Below the pieces are notes generated by a model. It saw only the letters and a list, made by a program, of their open reading frames with translations, was not told the origin of the DNA and did not search any database. Shown piece by piece: positions 1-5,648 of a stretch of DNA of 5,663 bases. How positions within the stretch are numbered: the stretch's first letter is position 1; the number at the start of each line of letters is the position of its first letter. The position numbers and the translations under genes were made by a program. Location: the NCBI GenBank assembly GCA_031430645.1, contig JANPBY010000096.1, positions 1 through 5,663 on the forward strand. The letters run 5' to 3'. Origin of the DNA: JANPBY01 sp031430645. Lineage in GTDB: Bacteria > Actinomycetota > Actinomycetes > DATJPE01.

Positions 1-172
1 GGCCTCCGGAGCCCTCCCTTTTGGACAGTTCTCGAAGCTGCGCCACGAAGCGGGTCGCGCGCCGCCTCGAAAGGCCAGGCGACTGAGCAGCGAGCCAAAC
101 TGACCCCCCGTTGCTGCGCCTTTGCCCGTGCCCAGCCAGCAGCGAAACCGCACGATCATGTGGGAGGCAGAG
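1..172. other. Left-edge stretch with no assignable gene
   Basis: No reading frame here can be tied to a known family. One plus-strand frame is open from the left edge (base 2) to a TGA at 101-103 and could be the last 33 residues of a gene cut by the window edge. Its translation, rich in Arg and Ala, resembles nothing I recognise, and a second frame is open too, so I do not call it. Between that stop and the end of the minus-strand methyltransferase, bases 109-116 can pair with 137-144 (8 bp with one G-T wobble, 20-nt loop). This could be a weak terminator, but there is no T-run on either side. Confidence 0.4.
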
Positions 173-964
173 CTACCGCGCCTGACCGTTCCAGCTCAGG
201 GTGACCACGTCACGCGGCGCCGGGGGCAGGGTAGCTCGCAGCGCGGCTACTTCCGGCTCCGCCGCCTCGGGCAGGCAGAGTCGGCGGGTGATCAAGGGGA
301 TGTCGATCGGATGCCCCGGATCTGCGCGGGTCCAGCGATCGATGACGAGATCTGTGACCCCCGTCTCGCGGACGACGGCGATCAGGTCATCGACGGTCGG
401 CGTCGTCGGCCGAAGGACCCCGTGGAAGTGCAGCCACAGTGGCGCCATCCAGGTCAGCGGGTGGACAGGAGGGAGTTCGACCACGACACGTCGTCGCGCC
501 GCTGACGTCAAGGCACGGATGAACGGCGCGATGTCCTGGACGTCGTAGACAACGTGATGGCACACAACCACGACGTGAACCCCGGCCTCCTCGGCGAGGT
601 CGGGCCATCGGCCGACGATGACCCTCGTCTTTGGCTCAGCACCTGCCCGTTCGGCGAGCATCGCGAGCATCTGTTCGGATGGGTCAACTGCCGTGAGGAA
701 CGTGGCGTACGGCAGCAGCGGCAGACTCCCAGCCCCCACACCCGCCCCGACGTCGAGCACCGAGCCTGACTCCGCCAGTGCTTCGAGCGCACGGTCGAAG
801 GACGCGCCCTCCGGCGCCTGAAGGGCGGTGTCGGCGCGCATCGCGAACCGGTCAGCCGGGTGCCCCCAGGGACTCCGCTGGGCCGAGGCCTCGATCGCGG
901 GCGGGATCGCCCACTGCGCCAATCCCTCCCGCCAGTGCCTGGCAGCGTCCTGCATGGTCGCCAT
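173..964 (-). CDS. Class I SAM-dependent methyltransferase
   Basis: This 263-residue protein is predicted to be a cytoplasmic enzyme that transfers a methyl group from S-adenosylmethionine; the acceptor cannot be told from sequence. The Rossmann-fold signature is clear. Motif I, VLDVGAGVGAGS, lies at about residues 69-80 after an N-terminal helical region. The acidic residue ending strand 2 is Asp94 in AVDPSEQML and would bind the ribose hydroxyls. Strand 4 is VVVVCHHVVYD (131-141), followed by VVVELPPVHP (160-169). A basic, proline-rich C-terminal part (about 210-263) is typical of uncharacterised actinobacterial members. The start is uncertain: ATG at 964 or ATG at 955 (Met4), neither with a strong Shine-Dalgarno sequence. 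It is divergent from the response regulator across a 90-bp gap, so shared control is possible, but nothing in the protein links it to F420 synthesis. The family call is firm and the substrate unknown. Confidence 0.87.
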   Translation of the reverse strand: MATMQDAARHWREGLAQWAIPPAIEASAQRSPWGHPADRFAMRADTALQAPEGASFDRALEALAESGSVLDVGAGVGAGSLPLLPYATFLTAVDPSEQMLAMLAERAGAEPKTRVIVGRWPDLAEEAGVHVVVVCHHVVYDVQDIAPFIRALTSAARRRVVVELPPVHPLTWMAPLWLHFHGVLRPTTPTVDDLIAVVRETGVTDLVIDRWTRADPGHPIDIPLITRRLCLPEAAEPEVAALRATLPPAPRDVVTLSWNGQAR

Positions 965-976
965 CTTGCCGGGCTA

Positions 977-1000
977 CAGACCCCGGGTTACAGAGGTCTG
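977..1000. promoter_or_regulatory. Inverted repeat in divergent intergenic region, possible operator
   Basis: CAGACC (977-982) and GGTCTG (995-1000) form a perfect 6-bp inverted repeat with a 12-bp spacer. The motif TACAGA also occurs twice in direct orientation (975-980 and 989-994, 14 bp apart). The site lies between the divergent methyltransferase and response-regulator genes. OmpR-family regulators usually bind direct repeats spaced about one helical turn apart, so autoregulation is possible, but the spacing here is longer than usual. Binding is inferred only from position and symmetry. Confidence 0.3.
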
Positions 1001-1041
1001 ACGATGCGACCGGATCGACGAAGTCGCGCCCTGTGCGGCCG

Positions 1042-1047
1042 TAGGCT
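1042..1047 (+). promoter_or_regulatory. Putative -10 element for a leaderless response-regulator transcript
   Basis: TAGGCT matches the actinobacterial -10 pattern TAnnnT. It ends 7 nt before the ATG at 1055, which would place the transcription start at or next to the A of the start codon. There is no Shine-Dalgarno-like purine run in the preceding 20 nt, which supports leaderless translation, common in Actinomycetota. I see no good -35 hexamer at 17-18 bp; TCGACG at 1015-1020 is the nearest resemblance but is too far away (21 bp). Confidence 0.4.
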
Positions 1048-1054
1048 CGTTGGC

Positions 1055-1768
1055 ATGGCACATGTGCTCGTCGTTGAAGACGACCCGACCGTTGCCGAGG
1101 TCGTGGTGTCCTACTTGCGCCACGCCGGGCTGGAGGCCACCCACGTGGCTGACGGCGCGCTCGCCCTGGCGGCCTTCCAGGAGACCGCTCCCGATCTGGT
1201 CGTGCTCGACCTGATGCTGCCAAACGTCGATGGCCTCGAAGTCTGCCGGCGACTGCGCGCCCTGGACCCGCCTGGCAACGCCGTACCCGTCGTCATGCTC
1301 ACGGCCCTCGGGGAAGAGGACGACCGAGTCGCCGGCCTGGTGGTCGGCGCCGATGACTACGTCACCAAGCCGTTCTCCCCCCGAGAGCTCGTCCTGCGCG
1401 TGCAATCGGTGCTTCGCCGATCGGCGGCCCAACTCGAGCCACCGATCGCCGGCCAAACGGCGGAGACGTTGGAAGACGGCGACCTGACGGTGGATGTAAC
1501 CGGTCACCGGGTCCGCCTCGGTGAGCAGGAGCTGGCTCTGACAGCCCGTGAGTACGACCTCCTGGTCTTCCTGCTCCGCCATCCGTCTCAAGCCTTCACG
1601 CGGGCCGAGCTGATGGAGCAGGTCTGGGGATGGACCTACGGCGACCAGTCCACCGTCACCGTCCACGTCCGGCGACTGCGCGAGAAGGTCGAGGTCGACC
1701 CCGCGCAGCCCGTACGGCTCGCGACAGTCTGGGGTGTCGGCTACCGCTGGGATCCGTGCCCCGAATGA
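1055..1768 (+). CDS. OmpR/PhoB-family response regulator
   Basis: This 237-residue DNA-binding regulator should be phosphorylated by the histidine kinase encoded next to it. Receiver domain (about 1-122): acidic pocket Glu8-Asp9-Asp10 in LVVEDDP, phospho-acceptor Asp52 in VLDLMLP, switch Thr83 in VMLTA, and conserved Lys105 in VTKPFSP. A linker of about 15 residues follows. The winged-helix domain (about 136-233) has LTAREYDLLVFLL, then the recognition helix STVTVHVRRLREKVE (199-213), and ends with the wing VWGVGYRW. The length is normal for the family. I chose the ATG at 1055 because MAHVLVVEDDP is the usual N-terminus. The frame is open further upstream to an ATG at 860, but that extension overlaps the opposite-strand methyltransferase and has no domain content. 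The last codons lie inside a tandem repeat. The regulon is unknown; the fbi genes downstream are an obvious candidate. Confidence 0.95.
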   Translation: MAHVLVVEDDPTVAEVVVSYLRHAGLEATHVADGALALAAFQETAPDLVVLDLMLPNVDGLEVCRRLRALDPPGNAVPVVMLTALGEEDDRVAGLVVGADDYVTKPFSPRELVLRVQSVLRRSAAQLEPPIAGQTAETLEDGDLTVDVTGHRVRLGEQELALTAREYDLLVFLLRHPSQAFTRAELMEQVWGWTYGDQSTVTVHVRRLREKVEVDPAQPVRLATVWGVGYRWDPCPE

Positions 1769-1796
1769 CATGCCCCGAATGAGACGCCCCGAATGA
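1758..1796 (+). repeat. Tandem repeat, three copies of an 11-bp core at 14-bp period
   Basis: The core GCCCCGAATGA occurs identically at 1758-1768, 1772-1782 and 1786-1796. The first copy encodes the last codons and TGA stop of the response regulator; the other two lie in the spacer before the kinase gene. Because 14 is not a multiple of 3, the three TGA triplets fall in three different frames. Replication slippage is the simplest origin. Confidence 0.9.
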
Positions 1797-1820
1797 CGCC
1801 ACCTGACCGAGTGAACCGAG

Positions 1821-1837
1821 CCGGGCCGTGAGCCCGG
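1821..1837 (+). promoter_or_regulatory. GC-only hairpin with the kinase start codon in its loop
   Basis: CCGGGC (1821-1826) and GCCCGG (1832-1837) are perfect complements separated by 5 nt. The GTG start of the histidine kinase (1828-1830) lies inside that loop. No recognisable Shine-Dalgarno sequence precedes it. In mRNA a six-pair all-G/C stem at the start site would be expected to reduce initiation, which could keep kinase levels below those of the regulator. The pairing is visible in the sequence; the effect is inferred. Confidence 0.45.
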
Positions 1838-2838
1838 ACACCCAAGTGGTTCTTACCGCTGCCGTTTCTGCCGGCGCGGTCGGCCTGATCGGTTGGTGGG
1901 TCGTCCGGATGGTCGGACGCCGATCGGTGCGCTGGGCTGCCGTCGCGGCGGCGGTGACCACGGTCTTGGCCGTGACCGCCGGAGTGATTGCGACCTCCAG
2001 CCGGATGTTCCTGTCCGAGCACGACCTCGGCGTAGTGCTCATTGTCTGCGCAGTCGCCGGAGTCGTCGCGATCGTCGTGGGCATGGCCTTGGGCCACCAG
2101 GTTCGTGACCTTGAGGCGGAGGCCGTACGGCTGGCCGACCAACGCGATCGCGATGCCGCACTGGAGGCGTCCCGGCGCGACCTCGTCGCGTGGGTCAGTC
2201 ATGACCTGCGCACACCCCTGGCGGGGCTTCGAGCGATGGCCGAGGCGCTCGAGGACGGCGTCGCCGAGGACCCCGCTCGCTACCACCGACAGATGCGGAT
2301 CGAGGTCGACCGGCTGTCGGGATTGGTCGACGACCTCTTCGAGCTGTCACGGATCCAGGCCGGCGCTCTGTCCCTGGCTTACGAACGGGTCTTGACCGCC
2401 GACCTCGTGTCGGACTCGATCGCGGCTGCTGACCCGCTGGCACGAGCCAGTGGCGTCCGGCTCTCGGGCACCGCAGCCGGCCCCTTGCCAATGACCGCCG
2501 ACGGGCGAGAACTGGGGCGCGCCTTGGCCAATTTGGTCGGGAACGCGATCCGGCACACGCCCTCCGACGGCAGCGTCACCGTGTCGGCCTTCGCGAGCGG
2601 CGCCGACGCCGTCCTGCTCACGGTCACGGACGAGTGCGGCGGCATCGACGCGGACGACCTCGGGCGGGTCTTCGACGTGGCCTGGCGGGGAAGTCTCGAA
2701 CGTCGCTCCGACGCCGGCGGAGGGCTCGGTCTGGCCATCGTCCGCGGGATCGCCGAAGCGCATGGGGGCGGCGTCCAGGTCCAGAACGTGGAGGGCGGCT
2801 GCCGGTTCGAGCTCCGCATCCCGACCGCCGCACTCTGA
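1828..2838 (+). CDS. Membrane sensor histidine kinase, partner of the upstream regulator
   Basis: This 336-residue kinase should autophosphorylate on His and pass phosphate to Asp52 of the adjacent regulator. The N-terminal 90 residues form about three hydrophobic helices (about 7-28, 36-57, 67-89) with only short loops, so there is no sizeable extracytoplasmic sensor domain. A charged helical linker (91-115) stands in for a HAMP domain. DHp domain: H-box SHDLRTPL with His125, paired helix to about 180. ATPase domain (about 223-332): N-box LVGNAIRHTP (Asn239), G1 box DECGGI (Asp268, with Cys270 in place of the usual Gly), F-box-like VFDVAWRGS, and G2 box GGGLGLAIVRGI. GTG at 1828 is the only start candidate after the in-frame TGA at 1804-1806 that keeps the first helix. 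The gap from the regulator is 59 bp. The signal sensed is unknown; it may arise within the membrane. Confidence 0.93.
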   Translation: MSPDTQVVLTAAVSAGAVGLIGWWVVRMVGRRSVRWAAVAAAVTTVLAVTAGVIATSSRMFLSEHDLGVVLIVCAVAGVVAIVVGMALGHQVRDLEAEAVRLADQRDRDAALEASRRDLVAWVSHDLRTPLAGLRAMAEALEDGVAEDPARYHRQMRIEVDRLSGLVDDLFELSRIQAGALSLAYERVLTADLVSDSIAAADPLARASGVRLSGTAAGPLPMTADGRELGRALANLVGNAIRHTPSDGSVTVSAFASGADAVLLTVTDECGGIDADDLGRVFDVAWRGSLERRSDAGGGLGLAIVRGIAEAHGGGVQVQNVEGGCRFELRIPTAAL

Positions 2839-2868
2839 GTCACGCTGATCGGAGTCACGCTGATCGGA
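2839..2868 (+). repeat. Perfect 15-bp tandem duplication after the kinase stop
   Basis: GTCACGCTGATCGGA is present twice head to tail (2839-2853 and 2854-2868), starting at the first base after the kinase TGA. It fills more than half of the 52-bp gap before fbiA. The perfect identity suggests a recent slippage duplication. An operator made of direct repeats is a less likely reading. Confidence 0.9.
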
Positions 2869-2888
2869 AGCCTCCTGAGAGGATGGCT
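2869..2888 (+). promoter_or_regulatory. fbiA ribosome-binding site within a potential hairpin
   Basis: The Shine-Dalgarno-like run GAGAGGA (2877-2883) ends 7 nt before the GTG start of fbiA and is the clearest ribosome-binding site in the window; it decides that start. AGCC (2869-2872) can pair with GGCT (2885-2888), and TCC (2873-2875) with GGA (2881-2883), with T2884 bulged and a 5-nt loop. Part of the ribosome-binding site would then be paired. No known riboswitch class is recognisable in so short a leader. Confidence 0.45.
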
Positions 2889-2890
2889 AG

Positions 2891-3889
2891 GTGCGGATCA
2901 CAGCCTTGGCGGGCGGTATCGGTGGGGCCAGGTTCCTTCGCGGCCTGAGGGACGACCTGGCCGGAGATCCGACGTACGGCCCCGACGGCAGCGACCCCGC
3001 GGAGATCACGGTCATCGGGAACACCGCGGACGACATCACCCTGTTCGGGCTGCGGGTGTGCCCCGACCTCGACACCTTGATGTACACCCTCGGCGGCGGC
3101 ATCCACGAGGGGCAAGGGTGGGGTCGCGCCGAGGAGACCTTTGCGGTCAAAGAGGAACTGGCTGCCTACGAGCTCGAGCCCCAGTGGTTCGGGCTCGGCG
3201 ACCGCGATCTCGCGACGCACGTCGTGCGGACGCTGATGCTCGACCAGGGCTACCCCTTGTCTGAGGTGACCGAGGCGCTGTGCGCCCGCTGGAAGCCAGG
3301 TGTTCGGCTGCTCCCGATGAGCGACGAGCGGGTGGAGACTCACGTCGTCATCGAGGACGAGATGGGGCGGCGCGCCATCCACTTCCAGGAGTGGTGGGTG
3401 CGCCTTCACGCATCGGTCCCTGCCCTGGAGTTCATCCCGGTGGGGGTTGAGGATGCGAAGCCCGGTCCAGGCGTGCTCGAAGCGATCACCGAGGCCGACG
3501 TGATCCTGCTCCCCCCGTCCAACCCGGTGGTCTCGATAGGCACCATCCTGGCGGTCCCTGGCATCCGTGATGCCCTCGCCGCAACTCCAGCACCAGTGGT
3601 CGGAGTCTCCCCAATCGTCCGTGGCGCTCCTGTGCGCGGCATGGCCGATGCGTGTCTGACCGCGCTGGGCATCGACACCTCGGCGATGGCGGTCGCGCAG
3701 CTCTACACGGGGCTGATCGACGGCTGGCTGATCTCCGACAGGGACCGACCGGCTCGTTCGGCTGCCGCTGCAGGGATCCCCGAGGTCAGAGTGGTCGCTC
3801 GCCCACTGCTCATGTCCGACCCTGACACGACCGAGGCGCTCAGCCGGGCGGCCTTCGACCTGGCCCTCGAACTGCGCGACCCCGCGTGA
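2891..3889 (+). CDS. fbiA: FbiA/CofD: phospho-lactate or phosphoenolpyruvate transferase of F420 synthesis
   Basis: This 332-residue cytoplasmic enzyme transfers a phosphorylated three-carbon acid from its guanosine-diphosphate adduct to FO (7,8-didemethyl-8-hydroxy-5-deazariboflavin). In archaea the donor is lactyl-diphosphoguanosine; in mycobacteria enolpyruvyl-diphosphoguanosine was shown, giving dehydro-F420-0. CofD-family motifs run the full length: GGIGGARFLRGL (8-19) for the nucleotide, NTADDI (44-49), GDRDLATHVVRT (103-114), LPMSDERVETHV (141-152), the PPSNPVVSIGTIL loop (208-220) and SPIVRGAPVRG (240-250). Length is normal and the gene looks intact. GTG at 2891 is chosen for its ribosome-binding site and the typical MRITALAGGIGG start; an ATG at 2883 is out of frame. 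The 3' end overlaps fbiB by 4 bp (GTGA), so the two are probably translationally coupled. Substrate choice between phospholactate and phosphoenolpyruvate cannot be read from the motifs, but the actinobacterial-type FbiB next door favours phosphoenolpyruvate. Confidence 0.96.
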   Translation: MRITALAGGIGGARFLRGLRDDLAGDPTYGPDGSDPAEITVIGNTADDITLFGLRVCPDLDTLMYTLGGGIHEGQGWGRAEETFAVKEELAAYELEPQWFGLGDRDLATHVVRTLMLDQGYPLSEVTEALCARWKPGVRLLPMSDERVETHVVIEDEMGRRAIHFQEWWVRLHASVPALEFIPVGVEDAKPGPGVLEAITEADVILLPPSNPVVSIGTILAVPGIRDALAATPAPVVGVSPIVRGAPVRGMADACLTALGIDTSAMAVAQLYTGLIDGWLISDRDRPARSAAAAGIPEVRVVARPLLMSDPDTTEALSRAAFDLALELRDPA

Positions 3890-5169
3890 GCGCGTTCGCC
3901 GTTCAGGGAGTCAAGGGGCTGCCCGAGATCGCGGCAGGGGCCGACCTGGCGGCCGTGATCGCGCAGCACGTTCCCGACCTACCCAACGGGGCGATTGTCG
4001 TGGTGACAAGCAAGATCGTGAGCAAGGCCGAGGGCCGGAGCCTCGCGGCCGACAACCGTGCGGCCGCGGTCGACGCGGAGACCGTCCGGGTCCTGGCCGT
4101 TCGTGGCGACACCCGGATCGTCGAGACTCGCCGCGGCCTGGTCCTGGCAGCGGCAGGTGTCGACGCCTCGAACACCGTCGCCGGCACCGTGCTCCTGCTC
4201 CCTGAGGATCCGGACGCGTCTGCGCGCCGGCTCCGAGCTGGACTTCAGACGCGGCTTGGCGTGCGGGTGGCCGTCGTGGTCAGCGACACGGCGGGCCGTC
4301 CCTGGCGGATGGGTCTCACCGATCTCGCGATCGGGGTCGCCGGCCTCGCGGCACTCGATGACCACCGAGGGCGCGTAGATCCCGAGGGCCGCGAACTGGC
4401 CATGACGATCACCGCGGTCGCAGACGAGGTAGCCGCGGCTGCGGAGCTCGTAAAGGGCAAGCTTGCGCGGGTCCCCGTCGCTGTCATCACTGGGCTCGAG
4501 CACCTCGTTACCGACGAGGACGGGCTTGGCGCGGCGGCGCTGATCCGGCCAGCGGAGGAGGACATGTTCCGGCTCGGGCATCGCGAGGTGGTCCCGGCGC
4601 GGCGGACCGTTCGCGCCTTCACCGACGCCCCGGTGGCGCGAGCCGAGATTCTCCGCGCAGTCGCCGCCGCAGTGACTGCGCCCGCTCCGCATCACACGAC
4701 ACCCTGGCGGTTCGTGCTTCTCGAAGACGTAGGGCCGCGCACCCGCCTCCTGGACGCCATGGCCGTTGCCTGGGCCGAAGATCTCCGCAGGGACGGCTTC
4801 ACGAACGCACAAATCGAGAAGCGACTGCGTCGCGGCGACGTGCTCCGCGCAGCGCCGTACCTCGTGATCCCGTGCCTCGTCGCCGACGGTGCGCACGACT
4901 ATCCCGACCAGCGTCGGGCCACAGCCGAGCGGGAGATGTTCCTCGTGGCTTCTGGCGCAGGTGTCGAGAACTTCTTGATCGCACTGGCAGCCGACGGGCT
5001 CGGCTCCGCGTGGGTGTCCTCGACCATGTTCTGCCGCGAGGTCGTCCGGCGCGAGCTCGACCTTCCTGACAGTTGGGACCCGGTGGGGGCCATCGCCGTC
5101 GGCTACGCCGCCACGCCGCCACCCGTACGCGCTCCTCGCGACCCCGCCGACTTCGTCGTGATGCGATGA
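3886..5169 (+). CDS. fbiB: FbiB: F420-0:gamma-glutamyl ligase fused to dehydro-F420-0 reductase
   Basis: This 427-residue bifunctional enzyme completes coenzyme F420. The N-terminal CofE-like domain (about 1-232) adds L-glutamates to F420-0 using GTP and divalent metal. It shows VTSKIVSKAEGR (40-51), GVDASNT (91-97) and SDTAGRPWRMGLTDLAIG (133-150), the metal and nucleotide-site blocks of the family. The C-terminal domain (about 238-427) is an FMN-binding nitroreductase fold, known in mycobacteria to reduce dehydro-F420-0. It begins RRTVRAFTDAPV (239-250) and continues with TAPAPHHTTPWRFVLL (264-279), GAGVENFLIALAADGLGSAW (357-376) and GAIAVGYAA (401-409). The fused form is characteristic of Actinomycetota; archaeal CofE lacks the second domain. 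The length is close to the mycobacterial protein. The GTG at 3886 overlaps the fbiA stop, and no separate Shine-Dalgarno is visible. The gene ends in a 4-bp ATGA overlap with the HAD-like gene. No disruption is seen. Confidence 0.96.
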   Translation: MSAFAVQGVKGLPEIAAGADLAAVIAQHVPDLPNGAIVVVTSKIVSKAEGRSLAADNRAAAVDAETVRVLAVRGDTRIVETRRGLVLAAAGVDASNTVAGTVLLLPEDPDASARRLRAGLQTRLGVRVAVVVSDTAGRPWRMGLTDLAIGVAGLAALDDHRGRVDPEGRELAMTITAVADEVAAAAELVKGKLARVPVAVITGLEHLVTDEDGLGAAALIRPAEEDMFRLGHREVVPARRTVRAFTDAPVARAEILRAVAAAVTAPAPHHTTPWRFVLLEDVGPRTRLLDAMAVAWAEDLRRDGFTNAQIEKRLRRGDVLRAAPYLVIPCLVADGAHDYPDQRRATAEREMFLVASGAGVENFLIALAADGLGSAWVSSTMFCREVVRRELDLPDSWDPVGAIAVGYAATPPPVRAPRDPADFVVMR

Positions 5170-5645
5170 CGGTCACGTGGCTGCGTGCGGAGGCGCTGCT
5201 GTGCGACCTCGACGGCTCCCTCGTGGACTCCGCTCACGCCGTGGCGATGCCGGGCGCTGCCATGGTCATCGGCGAGCTGGTGGGGGTCGGTGCGCGGTGG
5301 GCCGTGGTCACCTCGGCAGACCCGGCATCGGCGGGCGTACGGCTGGAGGCCGCAGGGCTCCCACTGCCGCCGGTGCTCGTGACGGCCGACGACGTGACCC
5401 GCAGCGAACCGCACCCGGACGGGTTCCTGCGGGCGGCCGGCCTCCTCGACGCAGACCCGACGCGCTGCCTCGTCGTCGTCGCCACCCAAGATGGCGTGAC
5501 GGCCGGGCTGGCCTCAGGTGCCCGCGTGCTGCTGGTCGGTGAGCCGATCCCGCTCCCCGACGACGCGCGGGTTCTGGCGTTCCGCTGGGCCGATGTTGTG
5601 GACATCCGCGGCGGACCTGACGACGTCGTGCTGCACATGAGATAG
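5166..5645 (+). CDS. Small HAD-like protein, capless and with degenerate catalytic motifs
   Basis: This 159-residue protein has the outline of the haloacid dehalogenase superfamily, phosphoglycolate-phosphatase-like branch. Motif I, CDLDGSLVDS (13-22), keeps both aspartates (Asp14, Asp16), with Ser for the usual Thr at 18. Motif II is VVTSAD (47-52). The helical cap of roughly 60 residues normally between these motifs is absent: LVDS is followed almost at once by MPGAAMVIGEL. Where motif III normally reads GKPxPD, this protein reads SEPHPDGF (80-87), with Glu81 in place of Lys. Where motif IV normally carries a Glu-Asp or Asp-Asp pair, it reads VVVATQDGVTAGLASGA (103-119), with no acid at those positions. 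Mg-dependent phosphatase activity is therefore doubtful; a binding, regulatory or structural role is possible. ATG at 5166 overlaps the fbiB stop (ATGA), indicating translational coupling. The family is supported; the function is unknown. Confidence 0.85.
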   Translation: MTVTWLRAEALLCDLDGSLVDSAHAVAMPGAAMVIGELVGVGARWAVVTSADPASAGVRLEAAGLPLPPVLVTADDVTRSEPHPDGFLRAAGLLDADPTRCLVVVATQDGVTAGLASGARVLLVGEPIPLPDDARVLAFRWADVVDIRGGPDDVVLHMR

Positions 5646-5648
5646 ACC

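Noticed and set aside
64..75. GCCT-CGAA-AGGC mini-hairpin as a terminator
   Set aside because: A 4-bp stem with no following T-run is too weak and is expected by chance.
2..103. Possible C-terminal fragment of a plus-strand gene entering from the left edge
   Set aside because: Only 33 codons are visible, another frame is also open, and no motif is recognisable.
860..1054. N-terminal extension of the response regulator from an upstream ATG
   Set aside because: It overlaps the well-supported minus-strand methyltransferase, has low-complexity Arg/Pro/Gly content and no domain, and the receiver domain begins exactly at the ATG at 1055.
974..1771. 265-codon minus-strand frame opposite the response regulator
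   Set aside because: It is the antisense shadow of a strongly conserved regulator; its translation has no family motifs and arises from high-GC codon use.
1741..2286. 181-codon minus-strand frame across the regulator-kinase junction
   Set aside because: Its His/Gly/Arg-rich composition is typical of an antisense GC shadow, and it crosses two genes on the other strand.
3979..4896. 305-codon minus-strand frame opposite fbiB
   Set aside because: It lies wholly antisense to intact FbiB motifs and has no recognisable domain or ribosome-binding site.
5073..5165. Longer start for the HAD-like gene inside fbiB
   Set aside because: The added residues are Arg-rich and out of frame with the FbiB C-terminus; the ATG at 5166 gives a normal distance to motif I and the ATGA overlap.
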